A stretch of 64,000 nucleotides of DNA from Streptomyces sp. MspMP-M5 (GCF_000373585.1 NZ_KB891866.1:124001-188000), one strand, 5' to 3'. Numbered from the stretch's first letter, positions 39,702-48,738 are shown. The notes: a model not told the origin generated them from the sequence alone. Made by a program: numbers and translations.

Positions 39702-41071
39702 CGGCCCGGCCTCTTCCCCGTCCGGACCGGGCCACCCGCCGACACCGGAGCATGGTCGCGGCAGGCGGCGGCGTAGGCGGCGAGCAACGACGCCTGCGAG
39801 TTCCGCCAGGAGAGCTGCCCGCCGATCCGCTCCTGGCCGATCTTGCCCATCCGGGCCCGCTGCTCCGGATCGTCCAGCAACAGCGCGATGAGCCCGGCGA
39901 ACTCGGCCTCGTCGTTGGCGGGCGCGTAGACGGCGGCGTCACCGGCGGAGACTCTCGCCTCCCGGAGGTCGAACGAGACGATCGGCCGGCCCATCACCAT
40001 GTACTCCAGGACCTTGTTCATGGTCGACACGTCGTTGAGCGGATTGTGCGGGTCGGGGGAGAGGCACACGTCCGCGGTGGACAGATAGCGCACCAGGTCG
40101 GCGTCCGGAATGCGCCCGGTGAACTGCACCTGCTCCGCGAGCCCCAGCCGCCGGGACAGCTCCACCATCGCGTCGAAGGTGTCGCCGCCGCCGACGAAGA
40201 CCGCATGCCAGTCGGTTCGCCCGAGCTGGTCGCGCAGCTTCGCGAGGGCCCGCAAGGCGTAGTCGACGCCGTCCTGCGGCCCCATGACACCGAGGTAACA
40301 CAGCAGATGAGGCTTGCCGCGCTTCAACTCCGGCTCGGCGGGCACCGGGGAGAACCGGTCGACGTCGGGCGCGCTGCGCACCACGAAGACGTCCTCCGGC
40401 CGCCGACCGCCACGGCGCACCGCGACATTCCGGTAGCTCTCGTTCGTGGCGAGCACGATGTCCGCGGCCCGGTACGTCAGCCGTTCCAGCGCGCACACGG
40501 CGCGGTAGAGCAGATCCTCGCCGCGGCCGAACCGGGAGAGGTACAGCTCGGGTATCAGGTCGTGCTGGTCGAAGACGAACCGCGCCCCGCGCCGCTTCAG
40601 CCACAGTGCCGGCAGGAACAACAGGTCGGGCGGGTTGCAGGCGTGGACCACGTCGACCCGGCCGACCTTGCGGGCCAGCCGGAACGTGTGCCACAACGCC
40701 GCTCCGTACTCCCGCAGATAGCCGGCCGGCCCTCCGGTGGCCGCGCGCAACGGGTAGCGGTGGATCCGCACCCCGTCGATCTCCGCCTCCGGCTCCGTGT
40801 CCCGCTTGCTCCCCTGCGGACAGATGACGTGCACCTTCCAGCCCGAGTCGCGCAGCGTCGTGCACTCCTGCCACACCCGCCGGTCGAACGGCACCGACAG
40901 GTTCTCCACCAGGATCAGCGCGCGACGGCCTGCCCGGTCGCCGCCGGCTGTGTCACCGGACGATGTGCTGCCAAACGATGTGTCACCAAACGGTGTGTTA
41001 CCAAGCAAGGCCCACGTACCCCGGTTCGGCCCGGCGCGCCTCGGCGTCGGGAAGGCGGACGAGATCGACAA
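39698..41071 (-). CDS. family 4 glycosyltransferase
   Basis: 457 residues of GT-B fold, with LVENLSVPFDRRVWQEC early and DVSTMNKVLEYMVMGRPIVSFD as the donor-site helix. It resembles GT4 enzymes that act early in exopolysaccharide repeat assembly. ATG 41071 gives a 74-base overlap with the upstream dehydrogenase gene; TTG 41008 would nearly remove it. The N-terminal 45 residues are low complexity and encoded by a 15-bp tandem repeat, so the true start is uncertain. Confidence 0.85.
   Translation of the reverse strand: MSISSAFPTPRRAGPNRGTWALLGNTPFGDTSFGSTSSGDTAGGDRAGRRALILVENLSVPFDRRVWQECTTLRDSGWKVHVICPQGSKRDTEPEAEIDGVRIHRYPLRAATGGPAGYLREYGAALWHTFRLARKVGRVDVVHACNPPDLLFLPALWLKRRGARFVFDQHDLIPELYLSRFGRGEDLLYRAVCALERLTYRAADIVLATNESYRNVAVRRGGRRPEDVFVVRSAPDVDRFSPVPAEPELKRGKPHLLCYLGVMGPQDGVDYALRALAKLRDQLGRTDWHAVFVGGGDTFDAMVELSRRLGLAEQVQFTGRIPDADLVRYLSTADVCLSPDPHNPLNDVSTMNKVLEYMVMGRPIVSFDLREARVSAGDAAVYAPANDEAEFAGLIALLLDDPEQRARMGKIGQERIGGQLSWRNSQASLLAAYAAACRDHAPVSAGGPVRTGKRPGR
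40951..41010. repeat. four 15-bp tandem repeats at a gene junction
   Basis: Units are TGTCACCGGACGATG, TGCTGCCAAACGATG, TGTCACCAAACGGTG and TGTTACCAAGCAAGG. On the minus strand they encode pentapeptides (NTPFG, DTSFG, STSSG, DTAGG) in the glycosyltransferase N-terminus. The last unit contains the TAA stop of the upstream dehydrogenase gene. Confidence 0.85.
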
Positions 41072-42314
41072 TCACGGGGCCGTCGCCGTGGGGAAGCGCC
41101 GACAACACGGCCGGGTCCTTGGTCCCGACCAGGCACACTTCGGCGTGTTCGAGCACCTCGTCGACGGAGTCCGCGAGCAGCTGCGCGAGGTGCGGCAGCC
41201 GGGTCTCGATGTACTCGCGGTTCGCGCCGAGCAGCCGGGAGAGGCTCACGTTGGCGTCGTAGATCTTGAGGTCGTACCCCTTGCCGAAGAGCCGCTCCGC
41301 CAGCTCGACGAGCGGGCTCTCGCGGAGGTCGTCGGTGCCGGGTTTGAAGGACAGCCCGAACAGGCCCGCCCGGCGCTTGCCGGTGCGCTCGACCAGCTCC
41401 ACCGCGCGCTGCAGATGGTCGGAGTTGGAGGGCAGCACATGGGCGAGGATGGGCACCGAGACATCGGCCCGCCGTGCCGCGTGGACCAGGCTGCGCAGGT
41501 CCTTGGGCAGGCAGGAGCCACCGAAGGCGAAGCCGGGCCGCAGATAGGCGGGGCTGACGTTCAGCTTGCGGTCGGCCAGGAACACGTCCATCACCTGGTG
41601 CGAGTCCACCCCGAGTGCCTGGCACACCGCGCCCAGCTCGTTCGCGAAGCCGATCTTGAGGCCGTGGAACGCGTTGTCCGCGTACTTGATCGCCTCGGCC
41701 ACCGGGACCGGCACCCGGAACACCTCGCCGGGCAGGCCGTCGTACAGCGCCGCCACCACGTCGCCGCTCGCCGGGTCCAGCTCGCCGATGACGGTCTTGG
41801 GCGGGTCGAAGAAGTCCCGCACGCTCGTGCCCTCGCGCAGGAACTCCGGGTTGACCGCGACCCCGAAGTCCACCCCGGCCGTGCCGCCGGCGAACTTCTC
41901 CAGGATCGGTACCAGCAGGTTCAGGCAGGTGCCCGGGAGCATGGTGCTGCGGAACACGACGGTCTGCCGCCCGCCCCGCTCGGCCACCGCGGCCCCGATC
42001 TGCTCGGTGACCCGCTCCAAGTACGTCGTGCACAGGCCGCCGTTGGGCTCCGACGGTGTGCCCACGCACACCAGCGACACCTCGCTGCCCATGATCGCCT
42101 CGCGGACGTCGCCGGTGGCGCGCAACGACCCGGTCCGCACGACCTCGGCCGTCAGCTCGCCGATCCGCTCCTCCACCACCGGGGCCTTGCCGTCGTTGAC
42201 CAGGTCGACCTTCACCTGGTTCACATCCACCCCGATGACCTCGTGACCCAGACTGGCCAGGCACGCCGCCGACACGCAGCCCACGTAACCGAGCCCCAGG
42301 ACGCTTACTCTCAT
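40998..42314 (-). CDS. UDP-glucose/GDP-mannose-type nucleotide-sugar 6-dehydrogenase
   Basis: 438 residues. The NAD loop is GLGYVG (7-12), the substrate-site segment is FRSTMLPGTC, and the catalytic cysteine is Cys268 in FGGSCLPKD. These enzymes oxidise the C6 alcohol of a nucleotide sugar to the uronate in two NAD-dependent steps. RSTMLPGT recalls AlgD-like GDP-mannose dehydrogenases as well as UDP-glucose enzymes, so the nucleotide is open. It supplies the uronic acid that the lyase-like and amidotransferase-like neighbours imply. Confidence 0.9.
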   Translation of the reverse strand: MRVSVLGLGYVGCVSAACLASLGHEVIGVDVNQVKVDLVNDGKAPVVEERIGELTAEVVRTGSLRATGDVREAIMGSEVSLVCVGTPSEPNGGLCTTYLERVTEQIGAAVAERGGRQTVVFRSTMLPGTCLNLLVPILEKFAGGTAGVDFGVAVNPEFLREGTSVRDFFDPPKTVIGELDPASGDVVAALYDGLPGEVFRVPVPVAEAIKYADNAFHGLKIGFANELGAVCQALGVDSHQVMDVFLADRKLNVSPAYLRPGFAFGGSCLPKDLRSLVHAARRADVSVPILAHVLPSNSDHLQRAVELVERTGKRRAGLFGLSFKPGTDDLRESPLVELAERLFGKGYDLKIYDANVSLSRLLGANREYIETRLPHLAQLLADSVDEVLEHAEVCLVGTKDPAVLSALPHGDGPVIVDLVRLPDAEARRAEPGYVGLAW

Positions 42315-42405
42315 GACCCGTTCCTCCCCCCAGGCACGCCCTTCCGGCCTGCCTTCCATGTCCGGCCCGGCTTCTGTGCGCCGGCCGGACGCCGACCCCC
42401 GCCCA

Positions 42406-43929
42406 TCAGTAGGCCCCCTGCCCCTGGAGCACCGCACGCAGCGTCTTCCACAAGATCACTGTGTCCAGGGCGAGCGACCAGTCCTCCACGTACCGCAGGT
42501 CCAGCCGGACCGCCTCCTCCCACGGCAGATCGCTGCGTCCGCTTATCTGCCACAGGCCGGTGAGTCCGGGCTTGACCAGCAGCCGCCGCCGGATGTCCGG
42601 GCCGTACGCGGCGGACTCCTCTGGCAGCGGCGGCCGCGGACCGACGAGCGACATCGATCCGGTGAGCACGTTGAACAGCTGCGGCAGCTCGTCGATCGAG
42701 TACCGGCGCAGCACCGCTCCCACCCGGGTCACCCGCGGATCCCGGCGGACCTTGAACAGCAGCCCCGCACCCTCGTTGCGGTCGGCCAGCGCGGCACGCG
42801 CCCCGTGGGCCCCGGCGACCATGGTGCGGAACTTGAGGATGGTGAACTCCCGGCCGTCCTTGCCGACCCTGCGCTGGCGGTAGAACGCCCCGCCCCGGCT
42901 GTCCACCAGCACCAGCAGCCCGACGCACACCATCAGCGGCGCGAACAGCAGCAGCAGGACCGCCGCGCCCATCCGGTCGACGACCTCTTTGACCGCCCGG
43001 CGACCCCCGGTGAAGATCGGCATACTGACCCGCAGCAGCGGTATCCCGAGCACCGCGTCGACGTGCAGCCGCGGGCCGGCGACCTCCATCAGCACCGGGG
43101 CCACGACCATCTCGGCATCGCTGCCTTCGAGGTTCCAGGCCAGCCGCTGCAGCCGGTCCGGTGACCAGTGCGGGTCCGGGGTGACCGCGACGACGCGGTA
43201 GCCGTCGCGGCGGACGTGGCCCGCGACGTCCGTCAGCCGGCCGACGACCGGCACTCCGTCCAGTTGGTCACCGTCGAGCCCGAGACCGTCCGGCGTGCAC
43301 ACCGCCTCCACCCGCCAGCCGAGGTGCGGGAACTTGCGGGTCCGGGATATCAGGTCGCGCACGGTCGCCGGACTCCCGGCAGCGAGCACCGGCCGCAGGC
43401 ACCGTCCCTCCTTCCGCTGTTTGTGCAGCCAGAGGCGCAGCAGATACCGCGCGGTCATGGTGAGGAGCGCGATCGCCGGGATCGCGACGAAGATCCAGAG
43501 CTTGATGTTGCGCGAGGCGAGGGCGATCCCGCCGAGTGCCAGTACGACGGTCGCCGCGAACAGCGAGCGTCCCAGCCGCCGGAACTCCTCGGCGCCCTGG
43601 CCGAGCACGGCCGGAGCCCACGACCGGCTCACCGCGAGCGCACCCAGCACCAGCAGCTCGGTGCAGAATGCGAGAATCCCCCATTTCTCATGCCAGTTGG
43701 CCGCGTCCCGAGCCCCGAAGAACTCGCCGATCGCCGCCACCACGAAGGCGGTGGCCACGCTATCGCTGGTGATCACGGCACGGCGGTACCGCTGCTCCCA
43801 GTCGACCGAGGGCCGACCGAATTCCCCGATCTCCGGACGCCCGCCCTCCGAGAGAATCGGGCCGACCAACTCCCCCTGCTGCACAGACCCCCCCAGGTCG
43901 CCAGTGGGTTCGACGTGCTCGCTCCACAC
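42406..43929 (-). CDS. polyprenyl-phosphate hexose-1-phosphate transferase (WcaJ/CpsE-like)
   Basis: 507 residues. The N-terminal half has four to five membrane spans and a CoA-binding-like middle region; the C-terminal bacterial sugar-transferase domain shows FTILKFRTMVAGA, DELPQLFNVLTG, SLVGPRPPLPEE and KPGLTGLWQISGRSDL. It transfers hexose-1-phosphate to undecaprenyl phosphate and thereby starts each repeat unit. GTG 43929 follows an excellent GGGGGAGGAACC site. A second GTG in frame at 43965 arises from a tandem repeat of the start region. It is the first gene of the operon. Confidence 0.9.
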   Translation of the reverse strand: MWSEHVEPTGDLGGSVQQGELVGPILSEGGRPEIGEFGRPSVDWEQRYRRAVITSDSVATAFVVAAIGEFFGARDAANWHEKWGILAFCTELLVLGALAVSRSWAPAVLGQGAEEFRRLGRSLFAATVVLALGGIALASRNIKLWIFVAIPAIALLTMTARYLLRLWLHKQRKEGRCLRPVLAAGSPATVRDLISRTRKFPHLGWRVEAVCTPDGLGLDGDQLDGVPVVGRLTDVAGHVRRDGYRVVAVTPDPHWSPDRLQRLAWNLEGSDAEMVVAPVLMEVAGPRLHVDAVLGIPLLRVSMPIFTGGRRAVKEVVDRMGAAVLLLLFAPLMVCVGLLVLVDSRGGAFYRQRRVGKDGREFTILKFRTMVAGAHGARAALADRNEGAGLLFKVRRDPRVTRVGAVLRRYSIDELPQLFNVLTGSMSLVGPRPPLPEESAAYGPDIRRRLLVKPGLTGLWQISGRSDLPWEEAVRLDLRYVEDWSLALDTVILWKTLRAVLQGQGAY

Positions 43930-44038
43930 GGTTCCTCCCCCTCGGGAGGCCCGCGCCCCCCACACTGTTCCGCCCACGGGAAGGCCCCCGCCCCCCGCGC
44001 CGCACTGTTCCTCCCCTGGGAGACCCCCGCCCCCCGCG
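43927..44038 (-). repeat. triplicated ribosome-binding site and start codon
   Basis: Three units begin at 43927, 43963 and 44003. On the minus strand each ends in a purine-rich GGAAC followed by a base and GTG: GAGGAACCGTG, CGGAACAGTG, GAGGAACAGTG. The first two GTGs are in the frame of the sugar transferase gene; the distal one (44005) is out of frame. Confidence 0.75.
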
Positions 44039-44046
44039 AATGCCAT

Positions 44047-44955
44047 CCCGGCGATTCGGCTACTCGGCTACTGCAGCGTTACGTGAACGCTCCACCCGCG
44101 CGGCAGCGGACCCGCATGTCGCATGTCCTGCCAGCGCCTCGACGTGCGCGGCAACCCGTCGAAAACCCCGGATGCTCCCCACACCCAAGTCCCTCTCGGG
44201 CTCTGAGAATTGATCACCGCCACGTCCGACGCCGGGGACGCGACCGCTGGCCATCCGTAGCGTCGGACCCATAGATCATCATTTGTCGCCTCGTGTCCAC
44301 ATGTGAAGCACCGTCAATCTAGAGCATCGAAGCCCGCCAGAAGAGGGGATGTGTGGAACTTGTGCTCAACCTTTGAAGCTTAATTGACTAAACGGTGATC
44401 GCCAGCGGGTGCGTTGACGTCGAAGACGCGCCAAGTGACCTGCGTTGACGCGAGTTTCCCCGGGCCGCCGGCACCGGCAATCCCGAGCCATCCGGCCCCC
44501 GCCAACTGGGCCGTGCGCAGCGGCACTTTGTGAACTTCTGCCTCAGGCGAGACTCCGGCCACAGGCGGCGCAGATGCCGGCCGCGTGCCACAGCAAGCCC
44601 CTTGGAACATCACGGACTTGATGGAGAGTCAGGTGGGTGCGACGCGGGCTCTCGTGCCAAGTCTGCGGAGGGGCTCGGAGCAGGGCCGGCCCGAACCTCC
44701 GGCAGGACGACCTGCCTACCCCAGACCCCGGCCGGCGGGACCACCACCGCAGGCGACTCGATCCCCGGCCACCCCCGTTACTGGCGGGCGAACGCGACCG
44801 TCCCGCCGATCGTCGACGAGGGGCGTCGCCTCGATGATGTGGGCTTCTTCCGCTCAGCGGCTCCAGTACCAGGCACTTTCGACCGAACCTCGCTGTTGGG
44901 TCGTCCTGTGGATCTTCCGTGGAATCCCCGGCCCCGCAGGTGGATACTGATCACC
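44047..44955. other. 909-base divergent intergenic region
   Basis: This gap separates the start of the polysaccharide operon from the flavin reductase gene, which is transcribed the other way. Bases 44270-44400 are clearly AT-richer than the surroundings and probably hold the operon promoter, though I could not fix a -35/-10 pair. Open frames in 44380-44950 on either strand lack streptomycete codon bias and resemble nothing I know. Confidence 0.55.
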
Positions 44956-45573
44956 ATGCGAGTTGACTTTGACCCTGCCGACATGCCCCGTAACGACTTC
45001 TACAAGCTGCTCACCGCCACGGTCGTGCCGCGGCCGATCGCCTGGGTGTCCACTGTCTCCGAGGACGGGACGGCCAACCTGGCACCGCACTCCTTCTTCA
45101 GCATCGCCAGCGTGACGCCGCCCGTGGTGCAGTTCAGCTCCGTCGGTCGCAAGGACACCCTGCGGAACATCGAGGCCACCGGCGAATTCGTCGTCAATTT
45201 CACGCCGGAAGAACTCTTCGAGCAGATCAACGACACGGCCACCGACTTTCCGCATGGCGTGAGCGAGTTCGAGGCGGCGGCGATCGAATCGGAGCCGAGC
45301 CTCCGGGTGAAGCCGCTGCGGGTTGCCGCCTCGCCGGTGGCTCTGGAATGCGAACTCCACAGCACTCTGCGAATCGGTGACGGGACCGTGGTCTTCGGCC
45401 GCGTCGTGCATGCCGTGGTCTCGGAGGAGGTCATGGTCGACGGCCACCCGGAAATCAGCAAGCTGCGCCCGCTGTCGCGGCTGGGGAAGAACGAATGGGG
45501 AACGGTCAGCGGCGTTCGCGAACTGGCTCGCATCCGTCACGACGACTGGCGGGGCCCCGCGGCCGACCGTTAG
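44956..45573 (+). CDS. flavin reductase-like domain protein
   Basis: 205 residues with the split-barrel FMN-binding fold of flavin reductases. Recognisable pieces are VVPRPIAWVSTVSEDGTANLAPHSFF and the conserved VVNFTPEEL region. Proteins of this type bind FMN and either reduce free flavin for a partner monooxygenase or act on other small molecules. No monooxygenase is adjacent. It is transcribed away from the polysaccharide operon. Confidence 0.85.
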   Translation: MRVDFDPADMPRNDFYKLLTATVVPRPIAWVSTVSEDGTANLAPHSFFSIASVTPPVVQFSSVGRKDTLRNIEATGEFVVNFTPEELFEQINDTATDFPHGVSEFEAAAIESEPSLRVKPLRVAASPVALECELHSTLRIGDGTVVFGRVVHAVVSEEVMVDGHPEISKLRPLSRLGKNEWGTVSGVRELARIRHDDWRGPAADR

Positions 45574-45743
45574 TCGTCACTTCATTTGCGGGAGCCGTTC
45601 GGAGCGCTGCGGACGGCGGGAAGGCGTTTTCCCGCTGAATCCACCGGCTTGATTGCAGCAAGCGGAGATCCCCGCTCCTTCTATGACTCTTGCGGCTCCG
45701 GAGACTCCCTGGAATCCCGCAGCCTGCAGGAGGAGACATCCGG

Positions 45744-45770
45744 GCACGGCCCTGAGCCGGAGGGCCGTGC
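45744..45770 (+). terminator. stem-loop 171 bases past the flavin reductase gene
   Basis: A perfect 10-bp stem GCACGGCCCT/AGGGCCGTGC with a 7-base loop. It is a candidate terminator in a gap between convergent genes, although its distance from the stop codon is larger than usual. Confidence 0.5.
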
Positions 45771-45950
45771 TCCGCGGTGTGGCTGCTTCGGTGCGCGGCT
45801 AATGACCTTCTGCCTGAGATACACATCGGGTGCCCGCCCGAATGCGCAGTTGCGCGATACCGGAGCGGATCTTGGTCCGCATTTCTGTGCAGCACGGACG
45901 ACGGGGGAGCAAGGCGAGAGCCAGCGGAATTCCATGCGCTGAACCCTCGC

Positions 45951-45986
45951 CTTGATCGCCTTGATCGCCTTGATCGCCTTGATCGC
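45951..45986. repeat. four perfect 9-bp tandem repeats (CTTGATCGC)
   Basis: Four exact copies of CTTGATCGC in 36 bases, followed by a diverged unit. It is a short minisatellite in a non-coding gap. Copy number is likely to vary between strains. Confidence 0.9.
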
Positions 45987-46291
45987 GTTGTGCGGTTTGC
46001 CCGGGAACGGTCGGCGGCACTGGTCAAGAATCGGGCAGTCTCGTCGGCAGTAGAGATTCGGCCGACGAGTGCCGTCCCGAGTGCGGGACGCTCCATGGCT
46101 ATCGGCCGTTGGTACCGGACGGCTACCGGGTCGACTGGATGTCGACTGGATTCCGACGTCGTCGGAGGTCCGGACGCGGTGCGCGTCGATCCGTACCTCT
46201 TCCCTCGACGGACAGTTCCCGAGCGGTCACTTCCGGTGCGGGCGATGGTCGAGTGGTGAGGCGTCGGCAGGCGGTGCGAGGGTTGTACGGC

Positions 46292-46528
46292 TTACTGACG
46301 AGGGGCGGCGGGGCCCGGCGCGGAGCCGCGGACCTGGAGGCCGTTGAGGAGGTCCTGGGTGGCCGCCGCGATGGTCTCCACGGCCTGGTCGAACACCTCG
46401 CGATTGTGGGCGGCCGGGGCGCGGAATCCGGAGACCTTGCGGACGTACTGCAAGGCTGCGGCGCGGATGTCCTCATCGCGGACCTCGGGCGTGACGGGCG
46501 GACGGAGCGTCCGGATGCTGCGGCACAT
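46292..46528 (-). CDS. DUF2277 family protein
   Basis: 78 residues beginning MCRSIRTLRPP, the hallmark N-terminus of DUF2277, with VRKVSGFRAPAAHN in the centre. The function of the family is unknown; members are small and soluble. GGGAGGAGG lies about 14 bases before the ATG, farther than ideal. It follows the AlkB gene by 40 bases on the same strand and may be cotranscribed. Confidence 0.85.
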   Translation of the reverse strand: MCRSIRTLRPPVTPEVRDEDIRAAALQYVRKVSGFRAPAAHNREVFDQAVETIAAATQDLLNGLQVRGSAPGPAAPRQ

Positions 46529-46568
46529 GCGTCCAGTCTGCCTCCTCCCGGGAGCCTGCGGGGGCTGA

Positions 46569-47366
46569 TCAACTGAGCCCGTTGGGGCCACCGAGTCCAC
46601 CACGTCCACCGGGTTCGCTGAGTCCGGTGACGCGCATGGTGATGTTGAGGCGGCCGGCGGAGATGCCGGTGGCGGGATCGCCGGTGCCGGGACAGACCTT
46701 CGGCACGCCGTGGTACACGAACCGCGAAGGACCACCGAAGACGAAGAGATCCCCCGACACCAGCTCGATGTCCGTGTACGGCTTGGTGCGGGTCTCCGTG
46801 TTGCCGAAGCGGAAGACGCAGGTGTCACCGATGCTGAGGGAGACGACCGGCGCGCTGGAGTGCTCCTCCTTGTCCTGGTGCATGCCCAGTTTCGCCTCGC
46901 CGTCATAGAAATTGATCAGTGCGGTGTCCGGGGTGTAGTCGACGGCCGCTGCGGTGTCCTGATACGCGTCCGCCAGCGCACGACGGCCCAACGCGACCAT
47001 CCAGTCCGGGAATTCGGCGACCCGTGCACCGTTCACATCGTCGGCGGTACGGGTGTATGCGTACGGCTGCCAGTGCCAGCCGATGCACACGGTCTGGACG
47101 GACATCACGCCACCACGCGGCAGTTTGGTGTGCCGGATCGGTACCGGGCCGCGCGCCCACTCGCGGCAGGCGGTGACCAGTTCCCGCTGCTCATCCAGGG
47201 ACAGCCAACCGGGGACGTGGACCGCCCCGGGCGCCAGCTCCCGACGGATCCGGCCTTCGGGGCCGGCAGCTGCTCCGGGCCGGCGGGCTGCTCCCCGGCG
47301 CCCGGCTGCTTCATCATGATCCTGGAGCCGCCCAACGTCCTCAAAGCCGGGGAGCGGGGTACTCAT
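46569..47366 (-). CDS. alkB: AlkB-like Fe(II)/2-oxoglutarate nucleic-acid dioxygenase
   Basis: 265 residues. The iron triad is His163-x-Asp165 (MHQDKEE) and His219 (VYHGVPK), and Arg239/Arg245 in RLNITMR match the 2-oxoglutarate and AlkB-specific arginines. AlkB enzymes oxidatively remove methyl groups from damaged DNA or RNA bases. The gene lies downstream of an Ogt homologue on the same strand, forming an alkylation-repair pair. The first 35 residues are Ala/Gly-rich and divergent. Confidence 0.87.
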   Translation of the reverse strand: MSTPLPGFEDVGRLQDHDEAAGRRGAARRPGAAAGPEGRIRRELAPGAVHVPGWLSLDEQRELVTACREWARGPVPIRHTKLPRGGVMSVQTVCIGWHWQPYAYTRTADDVNGARVAEFPDWMVALGRRALADAYQDTAAAVDYTPDTALINFYDGEAKLGMHQDKEEHSSAPVVSLSIGDTCVFRFGNTETRTKPYTDIELVSGDLFVFGGPSRFVYHGVPKVCPGTGDPATGISAGRLNITMRVTGLSEPGGRGGLGGPNGLS

Positions 47367-47576
47367 GACCTTCTGACCTGCCTTGATGTGCGGGGAGGGG
47401 GTGGATTGACGGGGTGGTGCCGGTGTGGTCCCCCTTAGTTCAGGGTGCCACGGGGTGGGGTGCGGTGGGCTTGCCTGGGCTGGAGCGGGGTGGCCGGGTG
47501 CCCGGTGGCGGGTATTGCTGGGTGCCGAGTGGCAGCTGATCGTCCCCGCGTGTGCCGCCTACCCCGGGCACGACGG

Positions 47577-48140
47577 TCAGATGAGGGTGGGCTGGAGGGC
47601 GCCCTCATGCGTCAGCAGCGCGACTTTGCGTTCCACACCGGCCGCGTAACCCCGCATGGCGCCGTCCGCGCCGATCACCCGGTGGCAGGGCCGCACGAGC
47701 AGCAGCGGATTGGCGCCGACCGCGGCTCCCACCGCACGCACTTCGCCACGCGCAACGCCAACCTCCTCGGCGAGTCGCCCGTACGTGGTCGTGGTGCCGT
47801 AAGGGATCTTGTCGAGGGCTCGCCAGACGCGCTCCTGGAACTCTGTGCCGGTGGTGCGGAACTCCAGCGCGAAACGGGTCAGCTCGCCGGCGAAGTAGCC
47901 CCGCAACTGACGGACGGCCTCGGCGAACGGATGGGCATCGCGGTGCCACTGTGCCCCTATGGTGGCGGCGCCGCGCTGTCCGGGAAGGGACAGCGAGATC
48001 AGAGCGATGCCACCGGGCGCGGTGGGGGAGTCCACACCTACCAGCAGCAGCTCGCCCAGGGGACTGTCGTGGGTGGTGTAGAACGTCGTGCCGGGGGAGG
48101 CAGGGGTAGAGGTGGCGGCGGGCCTGTCGGGGGTGTTCAT
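47577..48140 (-). CDS. ogt: methylated-DNA--protein-cysteine S-methyltransferase (Ogt)
   Basis: 187 residues. The methyl-accepting cysteine is Cys152 in the motif PCHRV, preceded by the DNA-binding helix RALDKIPYGTTTTYGRLAEE. These suicide enzymes take the methyl group from O6-methylguanine. The gap of 210 bases to the AlkB gene holds no gene. There is no AraC-like Ada domain, so no adaptive response is implied here. Confidence 0.92.
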   Translation of the reverse strand: MNTPDRPAATSTPASPGTTFYTTHDSPLGELLLVGVDSPTAPGGIALISLSLPGQRGAATIGAQWHRDAHPFAEAVRQLRGYFAGELTRFALEFRTTGTEFQERVWRALDKIPYGTTTTYGRLAEEVGVARGEVRAVGAAVGANPLLLVRPCHRVIGADGAMRGYAAGVERKVALLTHEGALQPTLI

Positions 48141-48429
48141 GGTGCGTCCTCGGTCGGCTGTTACCTAGGCTTTCTTCGAGTCTGCCGGTTTTGGGACGCA
48201 GCTACTGGCGGAAATCCGACGTCGAGGTTCCGGCGGTCGGGGGAGGGGGACGTGCCGCACGTCCTGATCGTCTCCGGCCCACCCGCCGCGAGCGACGGAG
48301 GCGGCCGCGGGACGTACGGAAGCGCAGAGGCCCCGGCTGGGAAGGAGGTGGCCCTGGCGGACCGCTGGGTGCGCGGCAGGGCGCCAGGGCCGTCGCACAC
48401 GCGCCCTCGTCGGTGGGTGGGTGCTCTTC

Positions 48430-48633
48430 CTAGGCGGCCTCGACGACCTCCGCCACCTCGGCGCGCACCGCCAGCATCCAGACCTCCAGCAGTGCCGCAT
48501 ACTCCGCCATGTCCTGCGCAGTCCAGGCCAGACCGCGCCGGGCGCGCACAAAACGCCGGATCGAATCGTTGGCCTCGGAAGCAGGAACGGGCGCACCCGT
48601 ATGGGCAGAAGGAGTCGGGGACATGTGAGACAT
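48430..48633 (-). CDS. small conserved-looking hypothetical protein
   Basis: 67 residues from ATG 48633 (ATG 48624 or 48678 also possible; none has a clear ribosome site). The second half, SIRRFVRARRGLAWTAQDM, and an acidic Ala/Val/Glu-rich C-terminus look like a short helical protein, and its codons show strong third-position G/C. I do not recognise a function. It lies upstream of the ogt gene on the same strand. Confidence 0.5.
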   Translation of the reverse strand: MSHMSPTPSAHTGAPVPASEANDSIRRFVRARRGLAWTAQDMAEYAALLEVWMLAVRAEVAEVVEAA

Positions 48634-48738
48634 GCTAGGGGCAGCCACTGACAACGCGCCCCCGCGTTCCTCAGCCATAGCGCCCCCGAGTGGACTCCGT
48701 CGCCCGTCCTGACTCCGACTCAACTCGCTGACCAGCAA

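Larger units (their letters stand above)
45574..46291. other. 718-base intergenic region with hairpin and tandem repeat
   Basis: Between convergent genes. It carries a strong hairpin at 45744-45770 and a 9-bp tandem repeat at 45951-45986. The open frames here have poor codon bias and no recognisable family, so I annotate no gene. Confidence 0.55.

Noticed and set aside
44380..44613. Minus-strand frame of 77 codons in the divergent gap.
   Set aside because: Irregular codon bias, no ribosome site and no recognisable family.
45951..45986. Considered as a CRISPR array because of regular repeats.
   Set aside because: Units are contiguous 9-mers with no spacers and there are no cas genes.
45777..46259. 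Plus-strand frame of 160 codons through the 9-bp repeat, giving LDR repeats.
   Set aside because: Low third-position G/C and no homology; the repeat is better described as non-coding.
48191..48433. Plus-strand 80-codon frame between the ogt gene and the small hypothetical gene.
   Set aside because: Gly/Arg/Pro-rich, no ribosome site, and opposite the promoter region of ogt.
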